This document shows, in pieces, positions 8,329-14,644 of a stretch of DNA of 32,396 nt. The notes beneath the pieces were generated by a model. It was not told where the DNA came from, did not search any database, and saw nothing but the letters and a program-made list of their open reading frames with translations. Position 1 is the stretch's first letter. The number at the start of each line of letters is the position of its first letter. The translations under genes and the position numbers were made by a program. Source of the stretch: Clostridia bacterium (GTDB taxonomy: Bacteria > Bacillota > Clostridia > RGIG6154); the NCBI GenBank assembly GCA_017410375.1, contig JAFQQW010000015.1:1-32396 (forward strand), given 5' to 3'.

Positions 8329-8880
8329 ATGCGGATATTTTGTGATGCGGATGATGTGCTTATCAACACGGTGGAGTGTTGGGTGGAGCTGATTAACCGT
8401 ACTTACAACCAAAATGTAAAGCCTGAGGCGGTGACCGACTGGGATGCAACGGTAGCATATCCGATGCTGACTGCCGAGCAGGTGTACGGTGTTCTGAATG
8501 CAGACACCCTCTGGCACATGGTTTCGCCGTTGCCGGGAAGTGTGGAGTATCTTAAAAAGCTGATAGATGACGGACATGAGGTGTATATTACCACCGCGTC
8601 TGACTACCACACAGCAACCACTAAAATTTTAAATTTGCTGAAAATGTTTCCTTACCTGACGGAAAGACATATCATTATAATCAAGAATAAACAGATTCTG
8701 CAGGGCGGAATCATGATTGATGACGGCATACATAATTTAGAGGGCGGAAATTATCAAAAAATACTGTTTACCAAACCGCACAATGCAAGCTATGATGCGG
8801 AAAAGAATGGTATGATTCGTGTGCATGCTTGGGAAGAAATATATGATATAATTTGTAAATTGAGCAAACAAAAAAACTGA
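8329..8880 (+). CDS. 5'(3')-deoxyribonucleotidase-like HAD phosphatase (NT5C family)
   Basis: A 183-residue HAD-superfamily phosphatase. Motif I is DADDV (residues 6-10), giving the nucleophile Asp6 and the acid/base Asp8. Motif II lies in YITTASDYH and the metal-binding aspartates in MIDDGIHNL. Size and order fit the NT5C type, which dephosphorylates (deoxy)nucleoside monophosphates; other small phosphate esters are possible. It diverges from uraA-upp, which fits pyrimidine handling, though co-regulation is only inferred. The stop codon TGA at 8878-8880 is itself part of the first hairpin of repeat copy 3. Confidence 0.8.
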   Translation: MRIFCDADDVLINTVECWVELINRTYNQNVKPEAVTDWDATVAYPMLTAEQVYGVLNADTLWHMVSPLPGSVEYLKKLIDDGHEVYITTASDYHTATTKILNLLKMFPYLTERHIIIIKNKQILQGGIMIDDGIHNLEGGNYQKILFTKPHNASYDAEKNGMIRVHAWEEIYDIICKLSKQKN

Positions 8881-8896
8881 ACGCTTGCGTTCAGTT
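8869..8896 (-). terminator. Intrinsic terminator at the distal end of repeat copy 3, leftward
   Basis: Read leftward, the perfect stem ACTGAACGC/GCGTTCAGT (8894-8876) is followed by seven T residues. It would end transcripts of the hydE operon after the whole repeat. It overlaps the end of the convergent nucleotidase gene. Confidence 0.8.
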
Positions 8897-9229
8897 TCAG
8901 CGTGTCGATAAACCTATCGACACGCTGTCAGAGTGCGAAAAAGGAAGTTATATTTTGACAATTTGAATTCGTCGGCGTACAAATGTACGGTAGAGTTCAA
9001 ATTGGTAAAAAGCAAGCAATGGAGCGGAATCCTCGATGGATTCCGCTCCATTTAACATCAGTTCGTTCCTTAAGATTCTTTAGGGGTGCTGTCCAAATCT
9101 TTGATTTGGCTAACAGTCCCCCATGCAACAGTGTTCCGAATCTCTGATTCGGGCAACGCCACTGCCACTTTACTTCGTTCGTTCAGAATGACATTGCTTG
9201 CGGTAGAACGACTTTTTCGACGGTCTGAA

Positions 9230-9254
9230 ACTGAACGCAAGCGTTCAGTTTTTA
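9230..9254 (+). terminator. Intrinsic terminator at the hydE side of repeat copy 3, rightward
   Basis: ACTGAACGC (9230-9238)/GCGTTCAGT (9241-9249) has a 2-base loop and is followed by TTTTATTT. It would end the nucleotidase transcript. Its T-run overlaps the hydE stop codon. Confidence 0.75.
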
Positions 9255-10265
9255 TTTGTAGTCACCTCTTTCAAAGGCGATAACTCTGTCAATTTTTTTG
9301 AGTGCTGCCTGCAAAAGCTTTAAGCCTTCTTTAGCTTCGGCACCTGTGTACAGCTTGTTGTTGTACAGGGTGTATTTTTTTCGTGCATCATCAGGCGAAA
9401 TGTTTGGCATAACAACATTTGCACCATGCAGAATGCCTTGTTCTCTGCCGTTTTCCGTTAAGCTTCCAAGGGCGGTGGTCGCCGGAAGCAAAAGGTTTGG
9501 TAGCATCATGCGGAGAACTGAAAGAAGGTACAAAGTCAGCGCAACACTTCCTGAGGGTTCGTTTCCGAAAGGTGTATCTTTTTGAGGAATGAACGGCCCG
9601 ATACCCACCATGTGTGGCTTGAAATCCTGTATAAAATACAAATCCTCTGCCAATGTTTTAGCTGTTTGCCCGGGTGAGCCAACCATAAAACCGCAACCGG
9701 TCTGATATCCGATTTCCTTTAAATCGGTAAGACAGCGCATGCGGTTTTTAAGAAGCATATTATCGGGGTGTAAGGACTGATAATGCGCTTCATTTGCGGT
9801 TTCGTGCCGTAACAAATAACGGTCTGCCCCTGCATCAAACCATTTTTGGTATTCATCCCGGCTTTTTTCGCCAAGGGAAAGGGTGAGTGCACAATCGGGA
9901 TATCTGATTTTAATTTCACGGATTAAAGGCAGATAATCTATGTCACCCTCACCGCCTTGCAGCACAAAGGTGCGAAAGCCTGCCTCATAGCCTGCATCGC
10001 AACAGTTTAAAACGTCTGCGTCGGTAAGACGGTACCGATCAATGTTTTTATTGCTTTTGCGGATACCGCAGTACAGACAGTCATTTTTACAGATGTTTGT
10101 AATCTCTACAAGACCGCGGATATAAATTTTGTTGCCAAATATTTCTTCTGTTTTTTCTTTTGCTAAAATCTGAAGTCTGTCCGCGTAAAGTGCGCGGTTT
10201 TCAATCAGTTCTTCAAATTCCGAAAGGCTGAGATGCTCGCCTTTGCAAAGCTTTTCAAAAGGCAT
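9252..10265 (-). CDS. hydE: [FeFe]-hydrogenase H-cluster radical SAM maturase HydE
   Basis: A 337-residue radical S-adenosylmethionine enzyme that acts in building the diiron subcluster of [FeFe]-hydrogenase. The 4Fe-4S motif is C59-x3-C63-x2-C66, followed by GIRKSN as in HydE. RHETAN and LHP downstream are also family-like. Length fits. PylB and BioB are relatives; the GIR-x2-N sequence favours HydE. AAAGGAG precedes ATG. It is the last gene of a three-gene leftward operon, 11 bp after the GTPase-DUF1980 gene. HydF, HydG and the hydrogenase are not in the window. Confidence 0.85.
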   Translation of the reverse strand: MPFEKLCKGEHLSLSEFEELIENRALYADRLQILAKEKTEEIFGNKIYIRGLVEITNICKNDCLYCGIRKSNKNIDRYRLTDADVLNCCDAGYEAGFRTFVLQGGEGDIDYLPLIREIKIRYPDCALTLSLGEKSRDEYQKWFDAGADRYLLRHETANEAHYQSLHPDNMLLKNRMRCLTDLKEIGYQTGCGFMVGSPGQTAKTLAEDLYFIQDFKPHMVGIGPFIPQKDTPFGNEPSGSVALTLYLLSVLRMMLPNLLLPATTALGSLTENGREQGILHGANVVMPNISPDDARKKYTLYNNKLYTGAEAKEGLKLLQAALKKIDRVIAFERGDYK

Positions 10266-10276
10266 AAGGTACTCCT

Positions 10277-11233
10277 TTAGTTAAAATAAACCAGTGGATC
10301 TTCCAAAGCGGTTGTTTCTTCCATGCTTTGTACATGGAAAATGGCGCCTTGTTGCTGATACATTTCGCTGTATGCCACTTCAATCACGGCAGTTATTTTG
10401 ACCCATGTGTTGTTTTTGATCTTGTCTGCATCCTTTTTAACGCACACGAAGCCTGCAAGACCAATGTCGTCGGCGCAACAGGTCATGGCGGGTCTGCCCA
10501 GCACAAAGCCTTCGGGTGGCATTTCCTTCGGGCGGAAAATCATGCCTGAAACGGTAACTGTTTTGCCATGATATTTTTCGGGTTGTTCGGTGCTGTCGAG
10601 ATACAAAGTGCCGAAATCTATATCCTCAACCGTGAAAGCATCCTTTGTTAAATCATAAGGAAGCTCTTCTTTGTCTCTGCCGTCATCCACCGTGCCGTCG
10701 GTGTTTTCAAATAAGATTTGTGCTCTGGGGTTCATACCGCGGGCGATACGGCGGAAAGCCACTTTATCGGTGTTTTCGTCACTGCGGTTGAATACAATCA
10801 TCTCGGATTTGGACATGAAATCAAAGATGAAACTGCGCATGTTCTGAATCTGCGAATCAAAAACCGAAGCGTCTGCAAGACCGATTACCTGATACAAAAA
10901 CCAGCTTTCGGGCTTTTTCACCGAGAACAAGTCCTCTAATGCCCAGGTGCCGTTGTATTCAATTAAAATACGGTCAGGGCTTACGGTACGGTCCAGTTTT
11001 TTTAAGAAGGTTGCACTTAAAGTTTCTTTGTCCTCTACATACACAACCTCTGCATTATATTTTTCCAGTTCTGCGCTGTTATATTCCTCTTCGCCCTCTT
11101 CAAAAACCAGAATTAAAGTTTTTTCGGTGCCGTCCGAGAAATTTTCGTCAAAAACGGTTTCGTTGATAAAAGTGGTTTTCCCACTTTCCAAAAAACCGCA
11201 TACTAAATAAATTGGGACTTTACGTTTTGCCAT
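10277..11233 (-). CDS. COG0523/CobW-like GTPase fused to a C-terminal DUF1980 (YcgQ-type) domain
   Basis: A 318-residue two-domain protein. Residues 1 to about 200 resemble a CobW/COG0523 P-loop GTPase with Walker A GFLESGKTT at 13-21 and NRSD at 149-152 in the NKxD position. The CxCC metal-binding motif that defines most COG0523 metallochaperones is absent; an acidic EEGEEE stretch lies early in the domain. Residues about 206-318 resemble the C-terminal domain of the YcgQ/TIGR03943 family: QPEKYHGKTVTVSG, then MTCCADD at 250-256, WVKI near 277 and DPLVY near the end. In Bacillus, ycgQ and COG0523 genes belong to the zinc-limitation response, so a metal-related role is inferred, not shown. 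It sits 16 bp after the His-rich GTPase gene. Confidence 0.75.
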   Translation of the reverse strand: MAKRKVPIYLVCGFLESGKTTFINETVFDENFSDGTEKTLILVFEEGEEEYNSAELEKYNAEVVYVEDKETLSATFLKKLDRTVSPDRILIEYNGTWALEDLFSVKKPESWFLYQVIGLADASVFDSQIQNMRSFIFDFMSKSEMIVFNRSDENTDKVAFRRIARGMNPRAQILFENTDGTVDDGRDKEELPYDLTKDAFTVEDIDFGTLYLDSTEQPEKYHGKTVTVSGMIFRPKEMPPEGFVLGRPAMTCCADDIGLAGFVCVKKDADKIKNNTWVKITAVIEVAYSEMYQQQGAIFHVQSMEETTALEDPLVYFN

Positions 11234-11249
11234 TGTTTATACCTCACGA

Positions 11250-12383
11250 TTATAAGCCGAAGGCGGCTTTGATTTTGTCTTCTTTTAAGTCTGTGCCGAT
11301 GAATACAATACGACCGGTGTAGTCGGCAGAGCCGTCGCGCAATTCAAATTCGCCGGGTACATAGTCATACTGGAACCAGTTGCCGTCTGCACCCTGCAAA
11401 ATACCCTTGGAACGCAAAATTACGCCACAAGAGCCGTCTTCTAAAGCGGTAAGGGTTTCCTGAATGGCTTTCGGATCCAGCTTTTTTGCAGTTTCCATGC
11501 CGATGCTCTGGAACACATCATCTGCATGGTGATGGTGATGATGCTCGTGTCCGTGACAGCCACAATCGTGGTCATGGTGGTGTTCGTGTTCATGACAACC
11601 GCAATCATGGTCATGATGATGCTCGTGTTCATGACAACCGCAATCATGGTCATGATGATGCTCGTGTTCATGACAACCGCAATCATGGTCATGATGATGC
11701 TCATGCTCGTGGCAGTCGCAATCATGGTCATGGTGATGGTGGTGTGCATGGTGACCGCCACAGTGGGGGCAGGATTCTTCTTCCAGTAAATCCTTTGCAG
11801 CGCCTTCCATAGCATTTAAAATATCTTTTCCGCTCAAAGCGTCCCAATCTGTGGTTACAACGGGTGCTTTTTCGTTCTTGGAACGGATAATTTCCATCGC
11901 CTTGTCCAGTTTTTCCTGGCTGATGGTTGCGGTGCGGCTTAAAACAATAGCAGTTGCACTTTCTAACTGGTTGTTGTAGAATTCACCAAAGTTTTTGCTG
12001 TACATTTTGCATTTGGAAGCATCCACTACAGCGGTGGCAATGTTTACCGAGAGACCGTCTACCGCTTCAACTGCAGAAATAACGTCTGAGAGCTTACCAA
12101 CACCCGAAGGCTCAATAATGATGCGTTCGGGGTTGAAATCCTCGATAATTTTTACCAGAGACTTGCTGAAATCGCCAACTAAGGAACAGCAGATACAGCC
12201 GGAGTTCATTTCGGTTACTTCAATGCCTGCTTCTTTCATGAATCCGCCGTCAATGCCGACATCGCCGAATTCGTTCTCTAAAAGCACCACTTTTTCGCCA
12301 TTTAAAGCTTCTTTTAAAAGTTTTTTGATGAGGGTTGTTTTACCGGCGCCCAGAAAGCCGGAGATAATGTCAATTTTAACCAT
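11250..12383 (-). CDS. COG0523/CobW family GTPase with an inserted His/Cys-rich metal-binding repeat
   Basis: A 377-residue predicted metallochaperone or metal-insertion GTPase. Walker A is GFLGAGKTT (9-17) and the family metal motif GCICCS is at 62-67. The usual NKxD base-recognition motif is replaced by LSRTAT near 148-153. Residues 205-287 form a His/Asp/Cys-rich insert: CPHC, a His run, then five 13-residue repeats of the type HDHDCGCHEHEHH. A CobW C-terminal domain follows to residue 377. Zinc, nickel, cobalt or iron are all possible ligands. It heads an operon with the GTPase-DUF1980 gene and hydE, driven by the promoter at 12421-12449. AGAGG precedes the ATG. Confidence 0.88.
   Translation of the reverse strand: MVKIDIISGFLGAGKTTLIKKLLKEALNGEKVVLLENEFGDVGIDGGFMKEAGIEVTEMNSGCICCSLVGDFSKSLVKIIEDFNPERIIIEPSGVGKLSDVISAVEAVDGLSVNIATAVVDASKCKMYSKNFGEFYNNQLESATAIVLSRTATISQEKLDKAMEIIRSKNEKAPVVTTDWDALSGKDILNAMEGAAKDLLEEESCPHCGGHHAHHHHHDHDCDCHEHEHHHDHDCGCHEHEHHHDHDCGCHEHEHHHDHDCGCHEHEHHHDHDCGCHGHEHHHHHHADDVFQSIGMETAKKLDPKAIQETLTALEDGSCGVILRSKGILQGADGNWFQYDYVPGEFELRDGSADYTGRIVFIGTDLKEDKIKAAFGL
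11538..11732 (-). repeat. Five in-frame 39-bp tandem repeats encoding the His/Cys-rich segment
   Basis: Five units of 39 bp (13 codons) lie head to tail. The three central units are almost identical at base level; the outer two have diverged (DCDC instead of DCGC, HGHE instead of HEHE). Each unit adds six to seven His and two Cys. The near-identity suggests recent copy-number change by slippage or unequal exchange. Confidence 0.92.
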
Positions 12384-12420
12384 ACAAAAACCTCTTTCTT
12401 TGCAAATTATTCTATTTTAA

Positions 12421-12449
12421 ATTATAACACCAACATATATAAAAGTCAA
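12421..12449 (-). promoter_or_regulatory. Promoter of the GTPase-hydE operon
   Basis: On the minus strand, TTGACT (12449-12444), a 17-bp spacer and TATAAT (12426-12421). It is back to back with the GNAT promoter, with 9 bp between the two -35 boxes. No Zur-like palindrome was recognised. Confidence 0.72.
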
Positions 12450-12458
12450 GCAAACCTC

Positions 12459-12487
12459 TTGCCAAATTGAAAAAGCTATGGTATACT
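12459..12487 (+). promoter_or_regulatory. Promoter of the GNAT gene
   Basis: TTGCCA (12459-12464), a 17-bp spacer and TATACT (12482-12487), 25 bp before the start codon. Confidence 0.65.
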
Positions 12488-12512
12488 CTATAAAAAAGAA
12501 AGGGTGGTGGCA

Positions 12513-13097
12513 ATGACATTAAAGCTTTGTGACAGACAGGAAATTGAGCGACTTTACAATACATATCTTGTGCAGGATTTTCCGAAAAATGAATTGAAAC
12601 CGCTCGAGCGGATGCTGACATTGATGGATAAAAACCTGTATTTTGTGTATGCGCTGTATGATGAAGAAGAAAATATGCTTGCTTATGCGTTTTTCAGCGG
12701 TGCCTACGGATGCGAATATGTGCTCCTTGATTATTTTGCGGTGGCAGCAGACAAGCGGGGCAAGGGGATTGGCTCACAGATGCTGACGCTCTTGAAAGAA
12801 GAACTCGGCAAAAACTATGCCGGTGTGATTTTAGAGGCAGAAAATCCCGATTACGCGGAAAATGCAAAGGACTTTGATATCCGTACCCGCAGATTTCAGT
12901 TTTATTTAAATAACGGCTTTTCTTCCACGAAAATGCTTTGCCGTTTGTTTGGTGTGGAATTCCGTTTGTTTGTGTACGCAAAAAAACAGCCTTCCACATT
13001 AAGCCTTGCCTATGCGGCGGTGGATTTGTATAAGGCTTTGATCGAGAAAAAGGATTTAAAGGGCAATATCAGTCTGCGTATTGAAGAATTATTTTGA
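12513..13097 (+). CDS. GNAT family N-acetyltransferase
   Basis: A 194-residue acetyl-CoA-dependent acetyltransferase. The acetyl-CoA pyrophosphate-binding motif A is visible as YFAVAADKRGKGIGSQM at about 74-90 (R-G-K-G-I-G). The last part, with NGF near 130 and a tail to residue 194, is GNAT-like but gives no clue to the acceptor substrate. The start is set at ATG 12513 because GTG codons at 12504 and 12507 fall inside the GGGTGG ribosome binding site. It is a single-gene unit with its own promoter and a terminator at 13125-13152. Confidence 0.78.
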   Translation: MTLKLCDRQEIERLYNTYLVQDFPKNELKPLERMLTLMDKNLYFVYALYDEEENMLAYAFFSGAYGCEYVLLDYFAVAADKRGKGIGSQMLTLLKEELGKNYAGVILEAENPDYAENAKDFDIRTRRFQFYLNNGFSSTKMLCRLFGVEFRLFVYAKKQPSTLSLAYAAVDLYKALIEKKDLKGNISLRIEELF

Positions 13098-13124
13098 CAA
13101 ATTTTAAATTGAATAGAAATTAAG

Positions 13125-13152
13125 AAAAGCGATGCGTTCAAGCATCGCTTTT
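13125..13152. terminator. Bidirectional terminator between the GNAT gene and sfsA
   Basis: Stem GCGATGC (13129-13135)/GCATCGC (13142-13148) with a 6-base loop, flanked by an A-run and a T-run. It lies between converging genes, and its right edge overlaps the end of sfsA. Confidence 0.8.
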
Positions 13153-13849
13153 ATAATTGTATTTGCACAAAATTTCGGGATGTCAGAGTGTCCTCGGAAA
13201 CGGTGCAGTCAATGGCAAGCACCTGCACACCGCTTTTTGCAGCAGAACGGAGTGCGCATGCAAAGGCAGGGTCATTTTCATCGTGCGGTGAAAAGACAGA
13301 CGCGTCTTTTCGCTGAATGACAAACAAAACATACGCCGCATAGCCGTTTCGGATGCATTCTTGCAGCGTTTTTACATGGCGTGCACCACGGGTTGTGGGA
13401 GCATCGGGAAATTTTGCGATACCGTTTTCCACAAGGGTTACGCCTTTGACTTCGATGTAAGCTTGTTTCCCGTTTTTAAATTCGGCATAAAAGTCAAAGC
13501 GGGAACGGTCGGTGCCGTCGGCGGTGCAGTAAAACTGTTCGGCTTTTAAACAGGTTATTTCTCCAAGACCGCCATTTCGCAGAAATTCGCCTGCAACGGT
13601 ATTCGGAGCATTGGAATCAATGTTGACCCAATTATCGTTATGCAACACAGAAATTAAATCATAGGCGGTTTTGCGTTCAGGATTTTGTGCCTTGCAAAGT
13701 CCGCAGGGGGTGCCGGGAATCAAAAGCTCTTTTAAGCGACCTGTGTTTTTTACATGCACCAAAAGAGTTTCTCCGTTTAAAGTAACCTCTGCGGTAAAAC
13801 GGTTTAAACGTTTTAAAAATGTTCCGGTGGTGACGTTTTTGTATTGCAT
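13151..13849 (-). CDS. sfsA: SfsA family protein (sugar fermentation stimulation / nuclease-like)
   Basis: A 232-residue SfsA homologue, recognised by VKNTGRLKELL near residue 36, the central RFDFY and YIEVKGVTL segment, and FPDAPTTRGARHV. The E-V-K residues within a PD-(D/E)xK-like core explain the nuclease annotation used for the family; the physiological role is uncertain. The ATG at 13849 is preferred, with AAAGGAG 11 bp upstream, over an in-frame GTG at 13861 that touches the ribosome binding site. The promoter at 13875-13903 overlaps that of the divergent gene. Confidence 0.9.
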   Translation of the reverse strand: MQYKNVTTGTFLKRLNRFTAEVTLNGETLLVHVKNTGRLKELLIPGTPCGLCKAQNPERKTAYDLISVLHNDNWVNIDSNAPNTVAGEFLRNGGLGEITCLKAEQFYCTADGTDRSRFDFYAEFKNGKQAYIEVKGVTLVENGIAKFPDAPTTRGARHVKTLQECIRNGYAAYVLFVIQRKDASVFSPHDENDPAFACALRSAAKSGVQVLAIDCTVSEDTLTSRNFVQIQL

Positions 13850-13874
13850 GGTATAGTCCACTCCTTTACTTTAC

Positions 13875-13903
13875 AGTATACAACAGAAAATAAAGCTTGA
13901 CAA
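13875..13903 (-). promoter_or_regulatory. Promoter of sfsA, overlapping a divergent promoter
   Basis: On the minus strand, TTGTCA (13903-13898), a 17-bp spacer and TATACT (13880-13875). Its -35 box shares the TTGACAA bases with the rightward promoter at 13897-13925. Confidence 0.65.
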
Positions 13904-13925
13904 GAGGAAATAAAAATAGTAAAAT
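13897..13925 (+). promoter_or_regulatory. Promoter of the DUF6076-like gene, overlapping the sfsA promoter
   Basis: TTGACA (13897-13902), a 17-bp spacer and TAAAAT (13920-13925), 38 bp before the TTG start codon. The -35 box overlaps that of sfsA on the other strand. Confidence 0.65.
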
Positions 13926-13963
13926 AATAAAAAAGATACAAATTATTCCAGGGAGGGGATGCT

Positions 13964-14557
13964 TTGTTTTACTTTGAACAAAATTATATCTGCTTTGAAG
14001 ATGGTATCAGTCATCCGTTAAACAGATGGCTTGCACAGCAAAGCTTAACAGACGAAAGGGTGTTTAAGCTTCTTTGCGGTGCACAGAAGGGACAAGGAAA
14101 AATAAACGCGCAGTTTAAAGACGGTAAACTTATGTTTGAGGGAGATGCGGCAGAAGTGGCAGTCGGCATGCTTAAAATTTTAGAGCTTCCCATAAACCGT
14201 TGCGAAAACTGCGGAAGATTTTTTGCACCACAAAGCCGTACGGATGAAAAGTATTGTAATTATGTCATGGACGGAGAAGAATCCTGCCGTAAAATCGGTG
14301 CAGGCAAAACCTTCCGCAAAAACAATGAAGGGGATGCGGGATACACAGAGTTTATGAAGCATACTAAGCATCTTCGGTATTTAAAGAACAAGGGAAAGCT
14401 TTCGGAAAGTGCGTTTAAGCAACAGTATGCGGAAGCTAAAAAATGGCTGGCGGAATACAGAAATGGGAATTTGCAGACTGAAAAAATTGCATCGGCTTTG
14501 CCCGAACCTGAAATCAAACCGCAGACAAGAGAAAATATTGCATCATATTTATTGTAA
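13964..14557 (+). CDS. Hypothetical zinc-ribbon-like protein (DUF6076-like)
   Basis: A 197-residue soluble protein. A four-cysteine cluster, C80-x2-C83 then C98 and C108 (in ENCGRFFAP ... EKYCNY ... EESC), looks like a small zinc-binding unit similar to DUF6076 proteins of Firmicutes. A Lys-rich helical region follows (about 120-170). Function is not known. The frame opens with TTG at 13964, about 5-7 bp after GGGAGGGG; no in-frame ATG is close to that site. It has its own promoter and lies between sfsA and galK. Confidence 0.6.
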   Translation: MFYFEQNYICFEDGISHPLNRWLAQQSLTDERVFKLLCGAQKGQGKINAQFKDGKLMFEGDAAEVAVGMLKILELPINRCENCGRFFAPQSRTDEKYCNYVMDGEESCRKIGAGKTFRKNNEGDAGYTEFMKHTKHLRYLKNKGKLSESAFKQQYAEAKKWLAEYRNGNLQTEKIASALPEPEIKPQTRENIASYLL

Positions 14558-14561
14558 AATT

Positions 14562-14586
14562 TTCAAAAAAGGCTTTCTTTTTTGAA
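14562..14586. other. AT-rich stem-loop before galK
   Basis: A 10-bp stem, TTCAAAAAAG/CTTTTTTGAA, with loop GCTTT lies just after the DUF6076-like gene. There is no T-run beyond the stem, so it is at best a weak terminator. It covers the expected -35 region for the galK -10 box TATACT at 14597-14602, whose own -35 box is poor. Confidence 0.4.
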
Positions 14587-14644
14587 GAAACTATGGTATA
14601 CTTTAGAAAATAACAGACTTTAATCAATAAAGGAGTTTAAGATT

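Larger units (their letters stand above)
8869..9254 (-). repeat. Dispersed multi-hairpin repeat, copy 3 (complete)
   Basis: This complete copy fills the 371-bp gap between two convergent genes and reaches both stop codons. It has the same parts as copy 2: CAGCGTGTCGATA hairpin (8898-8927, loop aacc), CAATTTGAA stem, 15-bp AATGGAGCGGAATCC stem, CCAAATC and CCGAATC hairpins, and GACGGTCTGAA at the hydE side. Its two ends are inverted copies of one palindrome, ACTGAACGC/GCGTTCAGT, followed or preceded by TTTCAG. Minus is given because the hydE operon reads it in the same sense in which copies 1 and 2 are read by the genes before them. It differs from copy 2 by only scattered bases. Confidence 0.93.

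Noticed and set aside
9086-9283. 65-codon frame inside repeat copy 3 (MLSKSLIWLT...)
   Set aside because: It is translated hairpin sequence, lacks a ribosome binding site and overlaps the hydE end. The matching peptide in the other copies reflects repeat identity, not protein conservation.
11538-11732. 39-bp tandem repeats as a possible CRISPR array
   Set aside because: Units are head to tail with no spacers, stay in frame and encode a metal-binding tract. No cas genes are present.
11441-11815. Frames on both strands across the His-rich repeat (Met/Thr/Ile-rich and His/Asp/Asn-rich)
   Set aside because: These are other-frame readings of the 39-bp tandem repeat within a clear COG0523 gene.
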